NCBI GenBank assembly: GCA_002839445.1
Contig: PGYB01000009.1
Location: forward strand, 62,001-126,000
Source of the DNA: Candidatus Riflebacteria bacterium HGW-Riflebacteria-1
GTDB taxonomy: Bacteria > Muiribacteriota > Ozemobacteria > Ozemobacterales > Ozemobacteraceae
Reading direction: 5' to 3'
Length of the DNA stretch: 64,000 bases
The position numbers were made by a program, and so were the translations under genes. This document shows, piece by piece, positions 51,266 through 60,593 of this stretch. Each line of letters begins with the position of its first letter. Position 1 is the first letter of the stretch. The notes beneath the pieces are model-generated. The model saw nothing but the letters and a program-made list of their open reading frames with translations, did not search any database and was not told the DNA's origin.

Positions 51266-52114
51266 ATGCAGCGCGAACCGGCAGTAGCGGGAAGATTCTA
51301 TCTGGCACGACCTGAGCAGCTTCGCCAGCAGATTAAAGAGTGCTTTGCGCATCAGCTTGGTGTCGGGCAGAACGTTGCGCCGGCGACTGGCCGCCTGCTG
51401 GCCTTTATTGCACCGCATGCCGGCTACATGTTCAGTGGTCCGGTCGCGTCGCATGCCTTTGCCAGAATGCGCGCCGAGAAGCCTCAGCCGACAACTCTTG
51501 TGTTGCTAGGGCCCAAGCACACGCACCATGGCGCCAGATTTTCAGTCAGTGCCGCTGACGGCTGGAAAACGCCTCTCGGAAATCTGCCAGTCGATCAGAC
51601 CCTCTGCCGTCGCCTTGTTGCCGCCGTCAGCGAGCTCGAACTTGATGATGGCGCTCATCTTTACGAGCACTCGCTCGAAGTGCAGCTGCCATTTGCTCAG
51701 TACAGTCTCGACAACACGCCGAAGATCGTGCCGATAGCCTTTGCTTATGATTCTTTTGAAGAAATTGCGTCGGTGGCGGCCGCGATCGGCAAGGTTCTTG
51801 CTGCCGAGTCGGCGGGGAGTCTCTGTATTGTCTGTAGTTCAGATTTCTCGCATGATACGCCGCGTGACGAGGCTTATCGCCTCGATGCCGAAGTCATAAA
51901 AAAGATAACCAGCCTTGATGCGCGTGGATTCTACAATCTGATCGCCTCAGAAGACCGTTCTGTTTGTGGTTTGATGCCAATTACCGCTTTGCTGGTGATG
52001 CTGCAGCCGATGAAAGTAGCTGCGCGACTGCTCAAATACGCCACTTCAATGGATATTATGGATCACGATCGTGGCGTTGGTTATGCAGCGATTATTTTTG
52101 AGGAGAACGGATGA
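51266..52114 (+). CDS. MEMO1-family protein
   Basis: 282 residues. AmmeMemoRadiSam system protein B / MEMO1 fold: FIAPHAGYMFSG (about 47-58), LLGPKHTHHG (about 80-89), EHSLEVQLPF (about 132-141) and CSSDFSHD (about 190-197) are the conserved histidine/aspartate sites that bind metal in this dioxygenase-like fold. Family function in bacteria is unknown; it often pairs with an AMMECR1 domain and a radical SAM protein, neither of which is adjacent. ATG with GGGAGAAAC upstream. Stop overlaps the next small gene by four bases. Confidence 0.87.
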   Translation: MQREPAVAGRFYLARPEQLRQQIKECFAHQLGVGQNVAPATGRLLAFIAPHAGYMFSGPVASHAFARMRAEKPQPTTLVLLGPKHTHHGARFSVSAADGWKTPLGNLPVDQTLCRRLVAAVSELELDDGAHLYEHSLEVQLPFAQYSLDNTPKIVPIAFAYDSFEEIASVAAAIGKVLAAESAGSLCIVCSSDFSHDTPRDEAYRLDAEVIKKITSLDARGFYNLIASEDRSVCGLMPITALLVMLQPMKVAARLLKYATSMDIMDHDRGVGYAAIIFEENG

Positions 52115-52347
52115 CACCCTTTGAAATAGGAATATTGGCAGGAATGATCTGGGCTTTTGCACTGGTGGTCTGGACATTGGCCGAAATCACCACCGGTGAG
52201 CCCAGCACATGGCTGATGCTGGTTGTCTTTATCTATGAGGGTTTTAACTTTACGCCGCGCGGCATTCTGACGGGCGCTGCCTGGGCTTTTGTCGACGGTT
52301 TCATCACCGGTTACGTCGTCAGCTTCATCATCAGCTGGTTTTTTTAG
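52111..52347 (+). CDS. Small two-helix membrane protein
   Basis: 78 residues, two membrane helices (about 8-25 and 52-77) joined by a short loop; ends WFF. Overlaps the MEMO1 gene (ATGA), so co-translated. The GAAWAFVDGF segment recalls small inner-membrane proteins seen widely, function unknown. GGAG lies six bases upstream of the ATG. Confidence 0.7.
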   Translation: MTPFEIGILAGMIWAFALVVWTLAEITTGEPSTWLMLVVFIYEGFNFTPRGILTGAAWAFVDGFITGYVVSFIISWFF

Positions 52348-52416
52348 CTAGTCCTCTGTCACATTTGAATTGCAGAGCTGTTTGGCGCAATAGTCAGACT
52401 TGGTAAAAAAAGGATA

Positions 52417-52544
52417 CAAGGGCGTAGGCAGGTTTCCCATGCGCGAAAGCTTTGAGACAGGCAACTTTGACGCAATCCCGACAACTTTTACCTCAAAGTT
52501 GCGTCTGTCGATAGCTGTAGCGAATGGGATTCTGCCGAGAGTCC
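52417..52544 (+). ncRNA. Candidate structured element, copy 2
   Basis: In the 288-base gap between two convergent genes. GGGC (52420-52423) pairs with GTCC (52541-52544); the internal loop is GTA/GAGA as in copy 1; GGCAG (52427-52431) with CTGCC (52532-52536); CCCAT (52436-52440) with ATGGG (52524-52528). The central arm (GACAG...CTGTC, with CAACTTTGA/TCAAAGTTG) differs wholly from copy 1. Against copy 1 (20881), the second stem changes G-C to A-U with both partners changed, and the first has a G-U pair, which favours the plus strand. See copy 1. Confidence 0.45.
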
Positions 52545-52635
52545 GGCATAAGCATTATACCTTGGACCGAATTCTTTAACTTAATTGTGACAAATGACTA
52601 ACGATCAAGTTTACAGATGTTGCAGGTTCATGGGC

Positions 52636-53946
52636 TTAAAAATTGAAGCTGCCGTAAGCTTCGAGGCGGCGTTCGCGAAAATAGTTGCTGAGGCGGTCGC
52701 CGAGCGAAACATAAAGACTGCCCGCGCTGAATTTGTAACTCAGATGTACAGTTGCTCCGGCACCACTGTCGTAGACCGTTTCATCTGTGCCAAATCGGTA
52801 TGAGTTGGCGGTAAGGCTGGTGTCAAGACCCCACCACCAGTTGGCGCCGACCGAACGTTCCCAGGCCAGCATTAGTTCTGTACCCTTGAAATCTGAGGGC
52901 GCCCAGTAGTCCAGGATCGTGCCATCAGCGTGCGTCTGTTTTTCGTAGCTGGCCTGATAAACTCGCAGATTCGCGGTCAAAAATGGCGCGGCATTCTTAA
53001 AAATGCTGTGAATCAGCTCGCTGTCCCAGCGGCGCCGCGAGTTGCCATCAGAAATGTCGGCAAGAGTGATGGTTTGAATGGCGCGGGTTCTCTGATGCAG
53101 GTCGCCAAACAGGCTGAACGACTTAAAGTCCTCGGCAAAGCGGTTGCGCAGAGTGAAGAGATTTTCCTTGAAAGTCGTTTTGCCGCCTCTTAGCGCGGTC
53201 TTCAGATTGTCTGTGCCGGCAACCAGCTGCAAATTATAGCCACTGATACTATCTCCGCCTGCAAACACTTCTGGTGCCCAGGTTGCCGAAAGGCTGGTGT
53301 TGCTGTCTGCTCTATATTCGAATGTTCCTGAATAGACCTGGGTGTTTTCGCGCTGGTTGTTGTCTTCGTGTGACCAGTTTTCGTAACGGTAGCGGCCGGT
53401 TAATTTTTTCATCTCACCAGATGGGAAAATTCCCTCAATCGAAGAAACCACGTCGAGCAACCCACGATCGTCTTCGCGCACGGTCAGCCCGATCTGGGCC
53501 TGATTCTGCATGTGCCGGCGATACTTTTCCAGGTCTGCCTTAAGCTGGTCTGAAAGCGGGTAGAATTTGTGAACAACATCCATGCGGTTGCGCGCAAGGT
53601 TGAATTCGCCCTTGTGGTAGTGAACCATGACCATGCCCTGATTGGCCTGCATGTTTTTGGGCTGAATCTCGAGTGCCATCTCAAAGAAACGCTGTGCTTC
53701 CTCAAGCTTGCCCTGGGAAAGTCTTAACTCACCGAGTTCTAGAAAAGCTTCGAGGCGTGTTGGTTCACGTGTGAGCTTTTCGATGGCCATATCGCGTTCG
53801 ATTGCCTGCAGACTGCGCAGTTCGCGACTTAGCGTGTCCGGGCTGTCTTCTCCGGGAATGATAAGGTCGAATGGCTGCGCGAAAATATTTCCCGCAGTCA
53901 TTATCAGTCCGAGAAGCAAAATCAGTTTAAACAGACGTCTGTGCAT
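52636..53946 (-). CDS. TPR plus beta-barrel outer-membrane protein (PgaA-like)
   Basis: 436 residues. Signal peptide (1-24), a TPR region (about 60-150; two to three units) and a C-terminal beta-barrel (about 165-436) of alternating aromatic strands ending in the outer-membrane Phe (SFNF). This is the PgaA/BcsC layout, in which the periplasmic TPR guides a polysaccharide to its export barrel. No PgaC-type synthase is adjacent, so the cargo is unknown. Confidence 0.75.
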   Translation of the reverse strand: MHRRLFKLILLLGLIMTAGNIFAQPFDLIIPGEDSPDTLSRELRSLQAIERDMAIEKLTREPTRLEAFLELGELRLSQGKLEEAQRFFEMALEIQPKNMQANQGMVMVHYHKGEFNLARNRMDVVHKFYPLSDQLKADLEKYRRHMQNQAQIGLTVREDDRGLLDVVSSIEGIFPSGEMKKLTGRYRYENWSHEDNNQRENTQVYSGTFEYRADSNTSLSATWAPEVFAGGDSISGYNLQLVAGTDNLKTALRGGKTTFKENLFTLRNRFAEDFKSFSLFGDLHQRTRAIQTITLADISDGNSRRRWDSELIHSIFKNAAPFLTANLRVYQASYEKQTHADGTILDYWAPSDFKGTELMLAWERSVGANWWWGLDTSLTANSYRFGTDETVYDSGAGATVHLSYKFSAGSLYVSLGDRLSNYFRERRLEAYGSFNF

Positions 53947-54001
53947 GCAAATCTATTATCGGCATGCCGCTCACTTACCTGAACAGATTCGCTGCAAACA
54001 A

Positions 54002-54027
54002 AAAGGGCTGCCAGTTGGCAGCCCTTT
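54002..54027 (-). terminator. Strong terminator after the secreted-protein gene
   Basis: Twelve-base-pair stem (54002-54013 with 54016-54027), followed on the minus strand by TTTTTGTTT. It ends the transcript of the gene at 54048. Confidence 0.85.
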
Positions 54028-54047
54028 CGTTACTGTTTAAGGTAGAA

Positions 54048-55076
54048 TTATTCGCGTTCGGTTTCTTCTTCTACTTCGACGTCGTCTTTGCCATCTTCAA
54101 CATCAACGCCGCCCTTTTCTTTCATTTCTTTGATTCTCTGTTCCATTTTAACCTTGATTTCATCAAGCTTGGCCTTGGGAACACTCAGAGCAATCTGAAC
54201 GGTGGTTTCTTTGGCAGTCAGTTTAACCATGTTGAGAATTTCGCCAACTTCAGGAGCCTGACCGGTGATCATCTTGAGCATGGCCAGGAAACCATTGAGA
54301 GAAGTCATAACGGTTTCAACGTTTTCTTTCTTGTCGACTTCGCCGTTGAAATTGAATTCAATGGTTTCGCCGTGGTTGAAAGCGAAGAAGAAATAGTTGA
54401 GAGAGGCCAGCGGAGCTGCCTGCGGATTAGCTTTTACTTTTTCCTTGAGATCGGCCGGAATGAGGCCGGCGCCGCTTACTGAAGCGTTGATGTCAAGTTT
54501 CTGCAGAATCGCGAAGAAATCGGGGCGTGAAGCAGCACCTTTGTTGGTGCCTTTTTTAACGTCTTTTACTGCAAGTACACCTGCTTCGGTGCCAAGAACA
54601 GCAGTTTTGTCATCGAGAAAAATGCCAAAGCCGTCTTTTTTGTCTTTGGGAACGATAGCGTCGAAGCCGTCGATCTTGGTGATTTCAACGTCTTTGCCAG
54701 CGTTAGGATCTTTTTTGATCGCTTCAAAAATGCGGCTGGGGTTGAAGGTACCGGCCATGATGGCGCCAGCGTTCTGTGAAGGAGCCTTGGGGTCAATTTT
54801 GCCAGAGGTGAAAATAACCATCTGGGTGAGGTTTTCCATTGGGTTGAAGCCGGTGTTAGCGACGAATTCGTCGAAAGCCTTCTTCTGCTCAGGTGATTTT
54901 TCGAGGTTTTCCATCAGTGACTTTTTAACGTCAGGGTTAGATACAAACTTTTGAATATTGACCTGAAAAACAAAGTCTGCTTCGCTGGGGATAAGCTTCA
55001 TCAGGTCCTGAGCCATAAGCGCCGAACCAGTCAGAGCGACCAGCATAACTGCAACCAGTAATAACTTTTTCAACAT
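54048..55076 (-). CDS. Secreted/periplasmic protein with acidic tail
   Basis: 342 residues from ATG at 55076 (GAGGAG seven bases upstream; an earlier in-frame start is unsupported). Signal peptide (1-21, ending ALMA|QD). The body has alternating alpha/beta parts and few aromatic residues; the tail (about 322-342) is nearly all Glu/Asp/Lys/Val. No recognised domain. An 'efflux/protease-inhibitor-like' role cannot be claimed. Has its own strong terminator, so likely monocistronic and well expressed. Confidence 0.75.
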   Translation of the reverse strand: MLKKLLLVAVMLVALTGSALMAQDLMKLIPSEADFVFQVNIQKFVSNPDVKKSLMENLEKSPEQKKAFDEFVANTGFNPMENLTQMVIFTSGKIDPKAPSQNAGAIMAGTFNPSRIFEAIKKDPNAGKDVEITKIDGFDAIVPKDKKDGFGIFLDDKTAVLGTEAGVLAVKDVKKGTNKGAASRPDFFAILQKLDINASVSGAGLIPADLKEKVKANPQAAPLASLNYFFFAFNHGETIEFNFNGEVDKKENVETVMTSLNGFLAMLKMITGQAPEVGEILNMVKLTAKETTVQIALSVPKAKLDEIKVKMEQRIKEMKEKGGVDVEDGKDDVEVEEETERE

Positions 55077-55208
55077 ACGTAACTCCTCATTTTTGTTTGC
55101 GTTTAACATAACCATCCAAGAGGCATAATATCGCCCCCCCTCAACAATGTCAAGAAAGTAGCGTTCTATAACATCGCAGTCGGCGCAAGATTCTTTCCGC
55201 ACCAATTT

Positions 55209-56888
55209 TCAGCTGGTTGCTGTCTGATAATTCTTGGCAACTGCTGCGGAGTTTGCTCTGAAATTAATAAAAACCAGATATAGGGCTGTTGCTAAGGATA
55301 TCATGAAGGCGAGTATCTGGACTAAGGTGTGTTCATAGCGTATAGCTAGTCGGCCTGATTTTATGCCGTCAATCTCTATGTGGATCAGACCGCCCTTGCT
55401 TTCAGTGACCGCTAATGGACTGCCGTTTAGAAGTGCGACGTACCCCTTGTAATAGATGATGGGAAATTCCAGCGATAACCTGGGCGATGCATTGCTGAAC
55501 ACCAATTCTGCAATGTTTCCTGATCGTGAATAGCTGTCTGCAGACATTTCTCCAGCAATTGCCATTGGTACTGCCGGGCGTTTTGCGATTGCAGAAAGCT
55601 TGACTTTTGCCGGCAAGTATTCTCCTCGACCAATACTTATTGAAGGCGGTGAATAACTGGTGTTCTGCTTGTAGTTCGCTGAAATGTGTATCAGTATATC
55701 CGTTGTCAGGAATCCTGAGATTAGAATGATAGAAACAAGAGTGAAATACCAGAAAGAGGCCTTTTTGGCCAAAAAGTGCATTGATACAAATGCGAAAATT
55801 ATTGGAAACAGATAGGAAACGAACAGGAAGATCCTCCATGGGAACTGTATATATTTGATGAGGGGTAACCTACCTAAAAGAAACCACGGGAACAAATTGC
55901 TGGTCATAAAGGTCAGATAGAAAGTCAAGAATAGAAGTAGGGTGATTTCAGGATACCAGCTTTTGAGCCAGTTATAAAGAAAATAGCATAGTGCGAGCAC
56001 TGTAATATTTATTGCTATAAGCATAGAGGGGTTTGGCGTGGAGATTACCGCGAGGGCCTGTTCTGGTAAAGATCCAAATGGATTTGCAGTGTTGTAATAG
56101 AATTGGTTGCTTTGCATCTGTTCAATCAATGGCAGTAAAAAAGTGGCTCCCAACAATGCGGTGAAAATTCCAGCTTTCATAAGTGCAGACTTCAGTTGCC
56201 AGGCCGAACGTAGATTGAATGGCACAATTAGTGCAATGAAAATGCTTACCATAAAAGAAGAGATAATGTGCGAATATAACAGTCCCACCATGCCAATCAT
56301 GAGTATTTGCCAGTTTCTCTTTCTAGTTAGAAAGATTTCTGTCAGACCGCAAAAAACAAGCGGAAGAAAGATAAACGCCAGGATTTCACCCAATGCTCCG
56401 CGCAAGTAAATATTTATCAGTCGATAAGGAAAGGCCAGGTAGCAGACTGTTGCCAGCAATGAAACTTTTTGTTCAATGGTTAAAAATTGACTTTGCTGTT
56501 GCTGGTAATGTTGAAAAATCTGTAAATTTTGCAACATTCTGTTTGTAGCACAATACATGGCAATGCCTGTTGCGAGTGTAATAAGGACCAGAAAGATCTG
56601 GTATGCTCTAATCAATTCAAAGCCAGATAACATTAACATTGCGGGTATATACAGCCACAAATCCGGGTAAAATAATGATGATGCGTAGCCAAAGTTGTTT
56701 ACAGCGTCACCATAGATCGTTGGTAAAATGTTTCCTGCCCCCAAATTAGCGGCTATGCTTTGAATCCGCCCAAGATGAAAAGGCATATCATCCAGAATAT
56801 TTGCCGAATCCTTGAAACATGGCAAACAAAGTACAGCGCTCGATATCAACAGGGTTATTGTTACAAACAGAACCGATTTTGAGTTCAA
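55209..56888 (-). CDS. PTPS-related membrane protein (YfhO/GT-C-like)
   Basis: 559 residues from TTG at 56888 (AGAGG nine bases upstream). About 12 membrane helices and a C-terminal soluble beta part near 430-520. DDMPFHLGRIQSIAANLG in the first loop and YPDLWLYIPAML match the '6-pyruvoyl-tetrahydropterin synthase-related' membrane family, which is not a PTPS and belongs to the GT-C superfamily. Adds or moves sugars at the outer face of the membrane (inference). Same strand as the GT-C gene at 56.9-58.5 kb, with 65 bases between. Confidence 0.75.
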   Translation of the reverse strand: MNSKSVLFVTITLLISSAVLCLPCFKDSANILDDMPFHLGRIQSIAANLGAGNILPTIYGDAVNNFGYASSLFYPDLWLYIPAMLMLSGFELIRAYQIFLVLITLATGIAMYCATNRMLQNLQIFQHYQQQQSQFLTIEQKVSLLATVCYLAFPYRLINIYLRGALGEILAFIFLPLVFCGLTEIFLTRKRNWQILMIGMVGLLYSHIISSFMVSIFIALIVPFNLRSAWQLKSALMKAGIFTALLGATFLLPLIEQMQSNQFYYNTANPFGSLPEQALAVISTPNPSMLIAINITVLALCYFLYNWLKSWYPEITLLLFLTFYLTFMTSNLFPWFLLGRLPLIKYIQFPWRIFLFVSYLFPIIFAFVSMHFLAKKASFWYFTLVSIILISGFLTTDILIHISANYKQNTSYSPPSISIGRGEYLPAKVKLSAIAKRPAVPMAIAGEMSADSYSRSGNIAELVFSNASPRLSLEFPIIYYKGYVALLNGSPLAVTESKGGLIHIEIDGIKSGRLAIRYEHTLVQILAFMISLATALYLVFINFRANSAAVAKNYQTATS

Positions 56889-56953
56889 GAGTTCATGCCT
56901 CTGATTTTATGCAATGGTTCATTATCATTCTGGATGGGTGTCGTGTGAGTTAT

Positions 56954-58513
56954 TTAAATTTCTAGCTGGATGGAAGGGGGCGCGCATATAGTTTTCAATT
57001 TGCAGGCAGCTACAAATGCAATCAAGAGCAACAGCGGAACAACCATTAATATCAGCCAATTGTCGTCGAGGTAATGTGTGTAATACCACCAGAAATCAAG
57101 GCAATTTATATGAAGAAGTTTGTCAATTTCTTCTGTTGCGTCAATGCTTGAAAAGGCTTTGGCGATACTTCCTGTGGGCATCGCTAAGATTGTTTTGTAC
57201 AATGTCTCACCTTGCACTAAAATTGGAGACAATCTCCAGTCGAAGTATGTTGATATTACAGGCTCTTTGACTGGTGGAGCGCCAACTCCCTTGTCTACCG
57301 TGAATCTCACGTTTTTTTCAGTTTCAATAATCACAAAGTATCTGTAAGGGTTGACGGATACAGATATCACCTGAACCACCAGGCTTAAAAGAAGTAAAAC
57401 CAAGACTGCTTTTTTTGCTGAGCAGTTTTCTAACCAAAGCTTCGATTCAAAGAAATCAACTACCGGGATAACTAAAAATGGAGTCAGTACAAATAGGAAG
57501 CGCGGTCCCCATGCCCAGTCGCCATGCCAATAGAGGTACTTGGCGAAAAACAAAACATAAATTATCATTGTGCTGAGAAAACAAACGCCCAGCTCCAAAT
57601 GTTTACAAAAAAAGGATCTGAAGCTGATGAAAAAAAGCAGTGCTATTGGAGAGTAAAAGAAAAATCCCTTCCCGGGGCTCACTAAAAGTCCTAACAGACC
57701 AGTGAAGATGGAGGTGCCATGGAAAAGACTTACGCCTGCACGTGATGCTATTAGTGAATAGCCGGACTCAAATATTGAGCCGAAACGATAATTGTTATAC
57801 CAGAGAAATACAATCAAAAAAGGAAGCAAAGAAAAGAGCAATATGACAGCGCAGCGTGCAATGAATTTGTGGCTTGATAAGCCATTTTCTTTTGCACAGC
57901 TTACTGTAACCATCAGCATTAAAGGTAGCGCAAACATAAACGAAGTAGGCCTGACAAGGCATGCGATCCCGAGATTTAATCCTGACAGGACTATTCTATT
58001 GCTTTGTTTGCTTCTGATGAATGTGTACATAAAAAAAGTCGAAAGCAGAATAAAAAATGTCTCAAAAGAGTGGTCGCCGGGATCCTTGGAATAATACCAG
58101 GCCATGGTTCCAAACCCGTATATCATTGATGTGTACGCCGACGGTCTCTTAGCGTATCCAATCGATAGGCAAAAAAGGCAAATTAAAACAGCAGTAGCAG
58201 CGCTGAACATAGGATTCAAAATGCTCAATAAAACATTAGGAGGCATACCAATGGCTCTAGCCAGTGCATAAAACGGAAGGGACAGCAGAACAGAGCCTAA
58301 TCCAAACCACGAATAATCGCGCCCATCAACACCAACAACTCCAAGTCCAGCGCGAATATTAAGATCTAATCTGTCAAATACGGACTCTAATACTTCCAAC
58401 CTCATAATGCTAACGTCAAATAGATTTAGACTTATGACAGAAGAAGTTAACATGTATACCGCAAAGAAAAGTGTAAACAGATGCAGCAGCATACTTGAAT
58501 TGTGTGTTCTCAT
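56954..58513 (-). CDS. GT-C membrane glycosyltransferase-like protein
   Basis: 519 residues with about 11 membrane helices. The first external loop reads SIMRLEVLESVFDRLD, then VDGRDYSWFGLGSVLLSLPF, a known pattern of undefined GT-C-like proteins. The soluble C-terminal part is short (~100 residues) and followed by a last helix (about 485-505). No ribosome site is clear before ATG 58513. Confidence 0.72.
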   Translation of the reverse strand: MRTHNSSMLLHLFTLFFAVYMLTSSVISLNLFDVSIMRLEVLESVFDRLDLNIRAGLGVVGVDGRDYSWFGLGSVLLSLPFYALARAIGMPPNVLLSILNPMFSAATAVLICLFCLSIGYAKRPSAYTSMIYGFGTMAWYYSKDPGDHSFETFFILLSTFFMYTFIRSKQSNRIVLSGLNLGIACLVRPTSFMFALPLMLMVTVSCAKENGLSSHKFIARCAVILLFSLLPFLIVFLWYNNYRFGSIFESGYSLIASRAGVSLFHGTSIFTGLLGLLVSPGKGFFFYSPIALLFFISFRSFFCKHLELGVCFLSTMIIYVLFFAKYLYWHGDWAWGPRFLFVLTPFLVIPVVDFFESKLWLENCSAKKAVLVLLLLSLVVQVISVSVNPYRYFVIIETEKNVRFTVDKGVGAPPVKEPVISTYFDWRLSPILVQGETLYKTILAMPTGSIAKAFSSIDATEEIDKLLHINCLDFWWYYTHYLDDNWLILMVVPLLLLIAFVAACKLKTICAPPSIQLEI

Positions 58514-58998
58514 GTGCGATCACCGACTCTAAATAAATACTTGACTGGATTATACTTAACCTGCATATATAAACTATATAATCAAAGTTGTCAAAAGCGC
58601 TGGTCAGAGAAATTGGGCAAGCTGATTGTTTGTAGATGCACAGCATAATGGGAAAGATGAGTTGACTATAAGATACCTGATGTGGTTTACTTCGGCAAGT
58701 CCGAGGTCAAACCAGCGCATGAGCATCACTTCTAAGTTACAAAAACTTGACCAATCAACCCGGACTACCGCTCTGATACTAATCTACTCTAAAGTTTTGT
58801 CTCAAAAATATTCACAAATTCCGGGTAAAGTTTGTTAGATTCTGTAGTGTGAAAATTGCTAGGGGGGGGCGTGAGAAGTTCAACAGTCGCTGGATTGTCG
58901 CCTCGTCGTCAGATATAGATATGACCCCCGGATCATTCGAAATTTCCGACATGATCGCTAAAAAGGCGAGGGTAGGGGCATGCGCCTGCAATAAAAAA
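58514..58998. other. Gene-free divergent spacer
   Basis: 485 bases between two divergent GT-C genes. AT-rich in its left part, with TATAAT-like boxes on both strands but no convincing -35 pairing. A 70-codon open frame (58626-58838) shows no recognisable feature, ribosome site or conserved-looking composition. From 58849 on an open frame continues into the next gene but without a plausible start. Confidence 0.5.
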
Positions 58999-60552
58999 AT
59001 GGAAGAAAAAAATAATTCTCTGTCTTTCCGCACCTTTGTTATCGGAACCATTCTTCTGCTGATGACGTCCTGGTGCTACGAGTTGGGGCGCTTTCCCTTC
59101 AATCAGGATAATGGGGCTATCCTGGACACTTCTCGCAGAGTTCTTGATGGCGAACGACTTTATATGGATATTCCGGAAGTTAATCCGCCACTGATATTTA
59201 TTCTTGGCAGAGGAGTCGTTCTTCTCTCTAGAATGACTGGCTTTCATGAAATACTGGTTTGGCGCCTCTGTTTTCTTTTGGCTACAACTCTCGTTATTCT
59301 TTTCACAGGCCAGTTGATAGAAAAAAATGGTTGGAAATTTGAGCATGGAAGGTGTCAGGGCTTTCTCTGGAGTATCATTGCATTGTTTTTCTGTTATCCA
59401 GGAAATCACTTTAGTCAGCGGGAACATTTGGCGGCGGTCTTTCTTCTTCCTTATGTTTTGGTCTGTTCAGGGCGTGCATGTGGAAAGCCTGTTGACAAAA
59501 AAGCCGCTTTATTATCAGGTTTTCTCGCCGGGTTAGCATTTTCTTTTAAACCTTTTTTTCTCTTGGTTTTTTGTCTCATAGAAATATATATGCGGGGAAC
59601 TTGTCGCGAAACTGGGCAGCCTTGGATTCGTCTGGAGAATACCGTGGCTACGGCATTTTTTGGAGGCTACTTGTTATGGGTTATACTTGGAACTCCATAT
59701 CTGTCTTACCTCAGATTTATCGAGCCTTACTACGCCTCCTATAACATGGCATTTTTTCAGCTCTTGTTCAACTTCAATCATTTTCCTTTCGTGCTGGCCA
59801 CTCTTCTCCATGGAATTTTTGAACCGCCAAAAGATGAAGCTCCCCTTCGCCAGATGCTCTTTCTTACCGCCCTCGGATTTACTCTTTCCTTCGTGGTTCA
59901 GCTGAAGGGTTTTGGTTATCATGGCCTTCCTGCGAGGATTTTTTCCTGGACGCTTGTTTCTTTAATTGTCCTCGGTTTGGCATCTGCTGGGAAGCGTAAA
60001 GAATTCGCGATTCGCGCTGTTGCTTATCAATTTAGCGCTAACTTTTGCATTTTTCCGGTGATGTATATTCTTTTTATATCAGGGTTGAACTTATTTTGTT
60101 CTGGTGGGGGAGATACTCAAGCATTAATTAACCAAATTAGGGAGTTGGGTGGGGGGAAGAAGGCTCACCTCTTGACATTTTCCTGCTGGTCCGCTTTTCC
60201 GGCGTTCAACTATTGTGGTATACAAACCACCCAGCGAGGTTCTGCGCTAATTCTAGCAAAACTCTATCACGGCATAGATCCTTTTGACGGCCCATTTCCT
60301 TATAAAAACGGATCGGAAACTTGGGAGTTGTTGCAATCATATATCGACATAACCGTCGAGGACATTGCGACGCGGAAACCGGATTATATCTTTTCGGATG
60401 ATCGCCTGGACCGTCAGGCGATAGGGATAAGCCGGTTCAATTTCATCGAATTTCTTATGCTGGATGATCGCTTCAAATTACTTTTTCAGACCAACTACCA
60501 GTTTCTAAAGGAAGCCGGCGCGTTCAAGGTTTTCAAGAGACGAACAGGATAG
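58999..60552 (+). CDS. GT-C membrane glycosyltransferase-like protein
   Basis: 517 residues from ATG at 58999, chosen because the first membrane helix starts about 10 residues later; the frame is open upstream to GTG 58849 but that part looks unrelated and has no ribosome site. About 10 membrane helices. RFPFNQDNGAILDTSRRVLD and GERLYMDIPEVNPPLIF are the ArnT/GT83-like loop with Asp and NPP. The C-terminal ~150 residues are soluble. A short terminator overlaps its stop. Confidence 0.75.
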   Translation: MEEKNNSLSFRTFVIGTILLLMTSWCYELGRFPFNQDNGAILDTSRRVLDGERLYMDIPEVNPPLIFILGRGVVLLSRMTGFHEILVWRLCFLLATTLVILFTGQLIEKNGWKFEHGRCQGFLWSIIALFFCYPGNHFSQREHLAAVFLLPYVLVCSGRACGKPVDKKAALLSGFLAGLAFSFKPFFLLVFCLIEIYMRGTCRETGQPWIRLENTVATAFFGGYLLWVILGTPYLSYLRFIEPYYASYNMAFFQLLFNFNHFPFVLATLLHGIFEPPKDEAPLRQMLFLTALGFTLSFVVQLKGFGYHGLPARIFSWTLVSLIVLGLASAGKRKEFAIRAVAYQFSANFCIFPVMYILFISGLNLFCSGGGDTQALINQIRELGGGKKAHLLTFSCWSAFPAFNYCGIQTTQRGSALILAKLYHGIDPFDGPFPYKNGSETWELLQSYIDITVEDIATRKPDYIFSDDRLDRQAIGISRFNFIEFLMLDDRFKLLFQTNYQFLKEAGAFKVFKRRTG

Positions 60553-60562
60553 CCCTGTTTTT
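60543..60562 (+). terminator. Terminator overlapping the GT-C stop codon
   Basis: Six-base-pair stem AACAGG/CCTGTT with a five-base loop, then TTTAT. Weak stem, but well placed at the end of the gene; the stop codon lies inside the loop. Confidence 0.5.
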
Positions 60563-60593
60563 ATCCATAATAAAGTTGTGAACCGACAACATA

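Noticed and set aside
58626..58838. 70-codon plus-strand frame in the 58.5 kb spacer
   Set aside because: No ribosome site, no recognisable feature, composition like the surrounding spacer.
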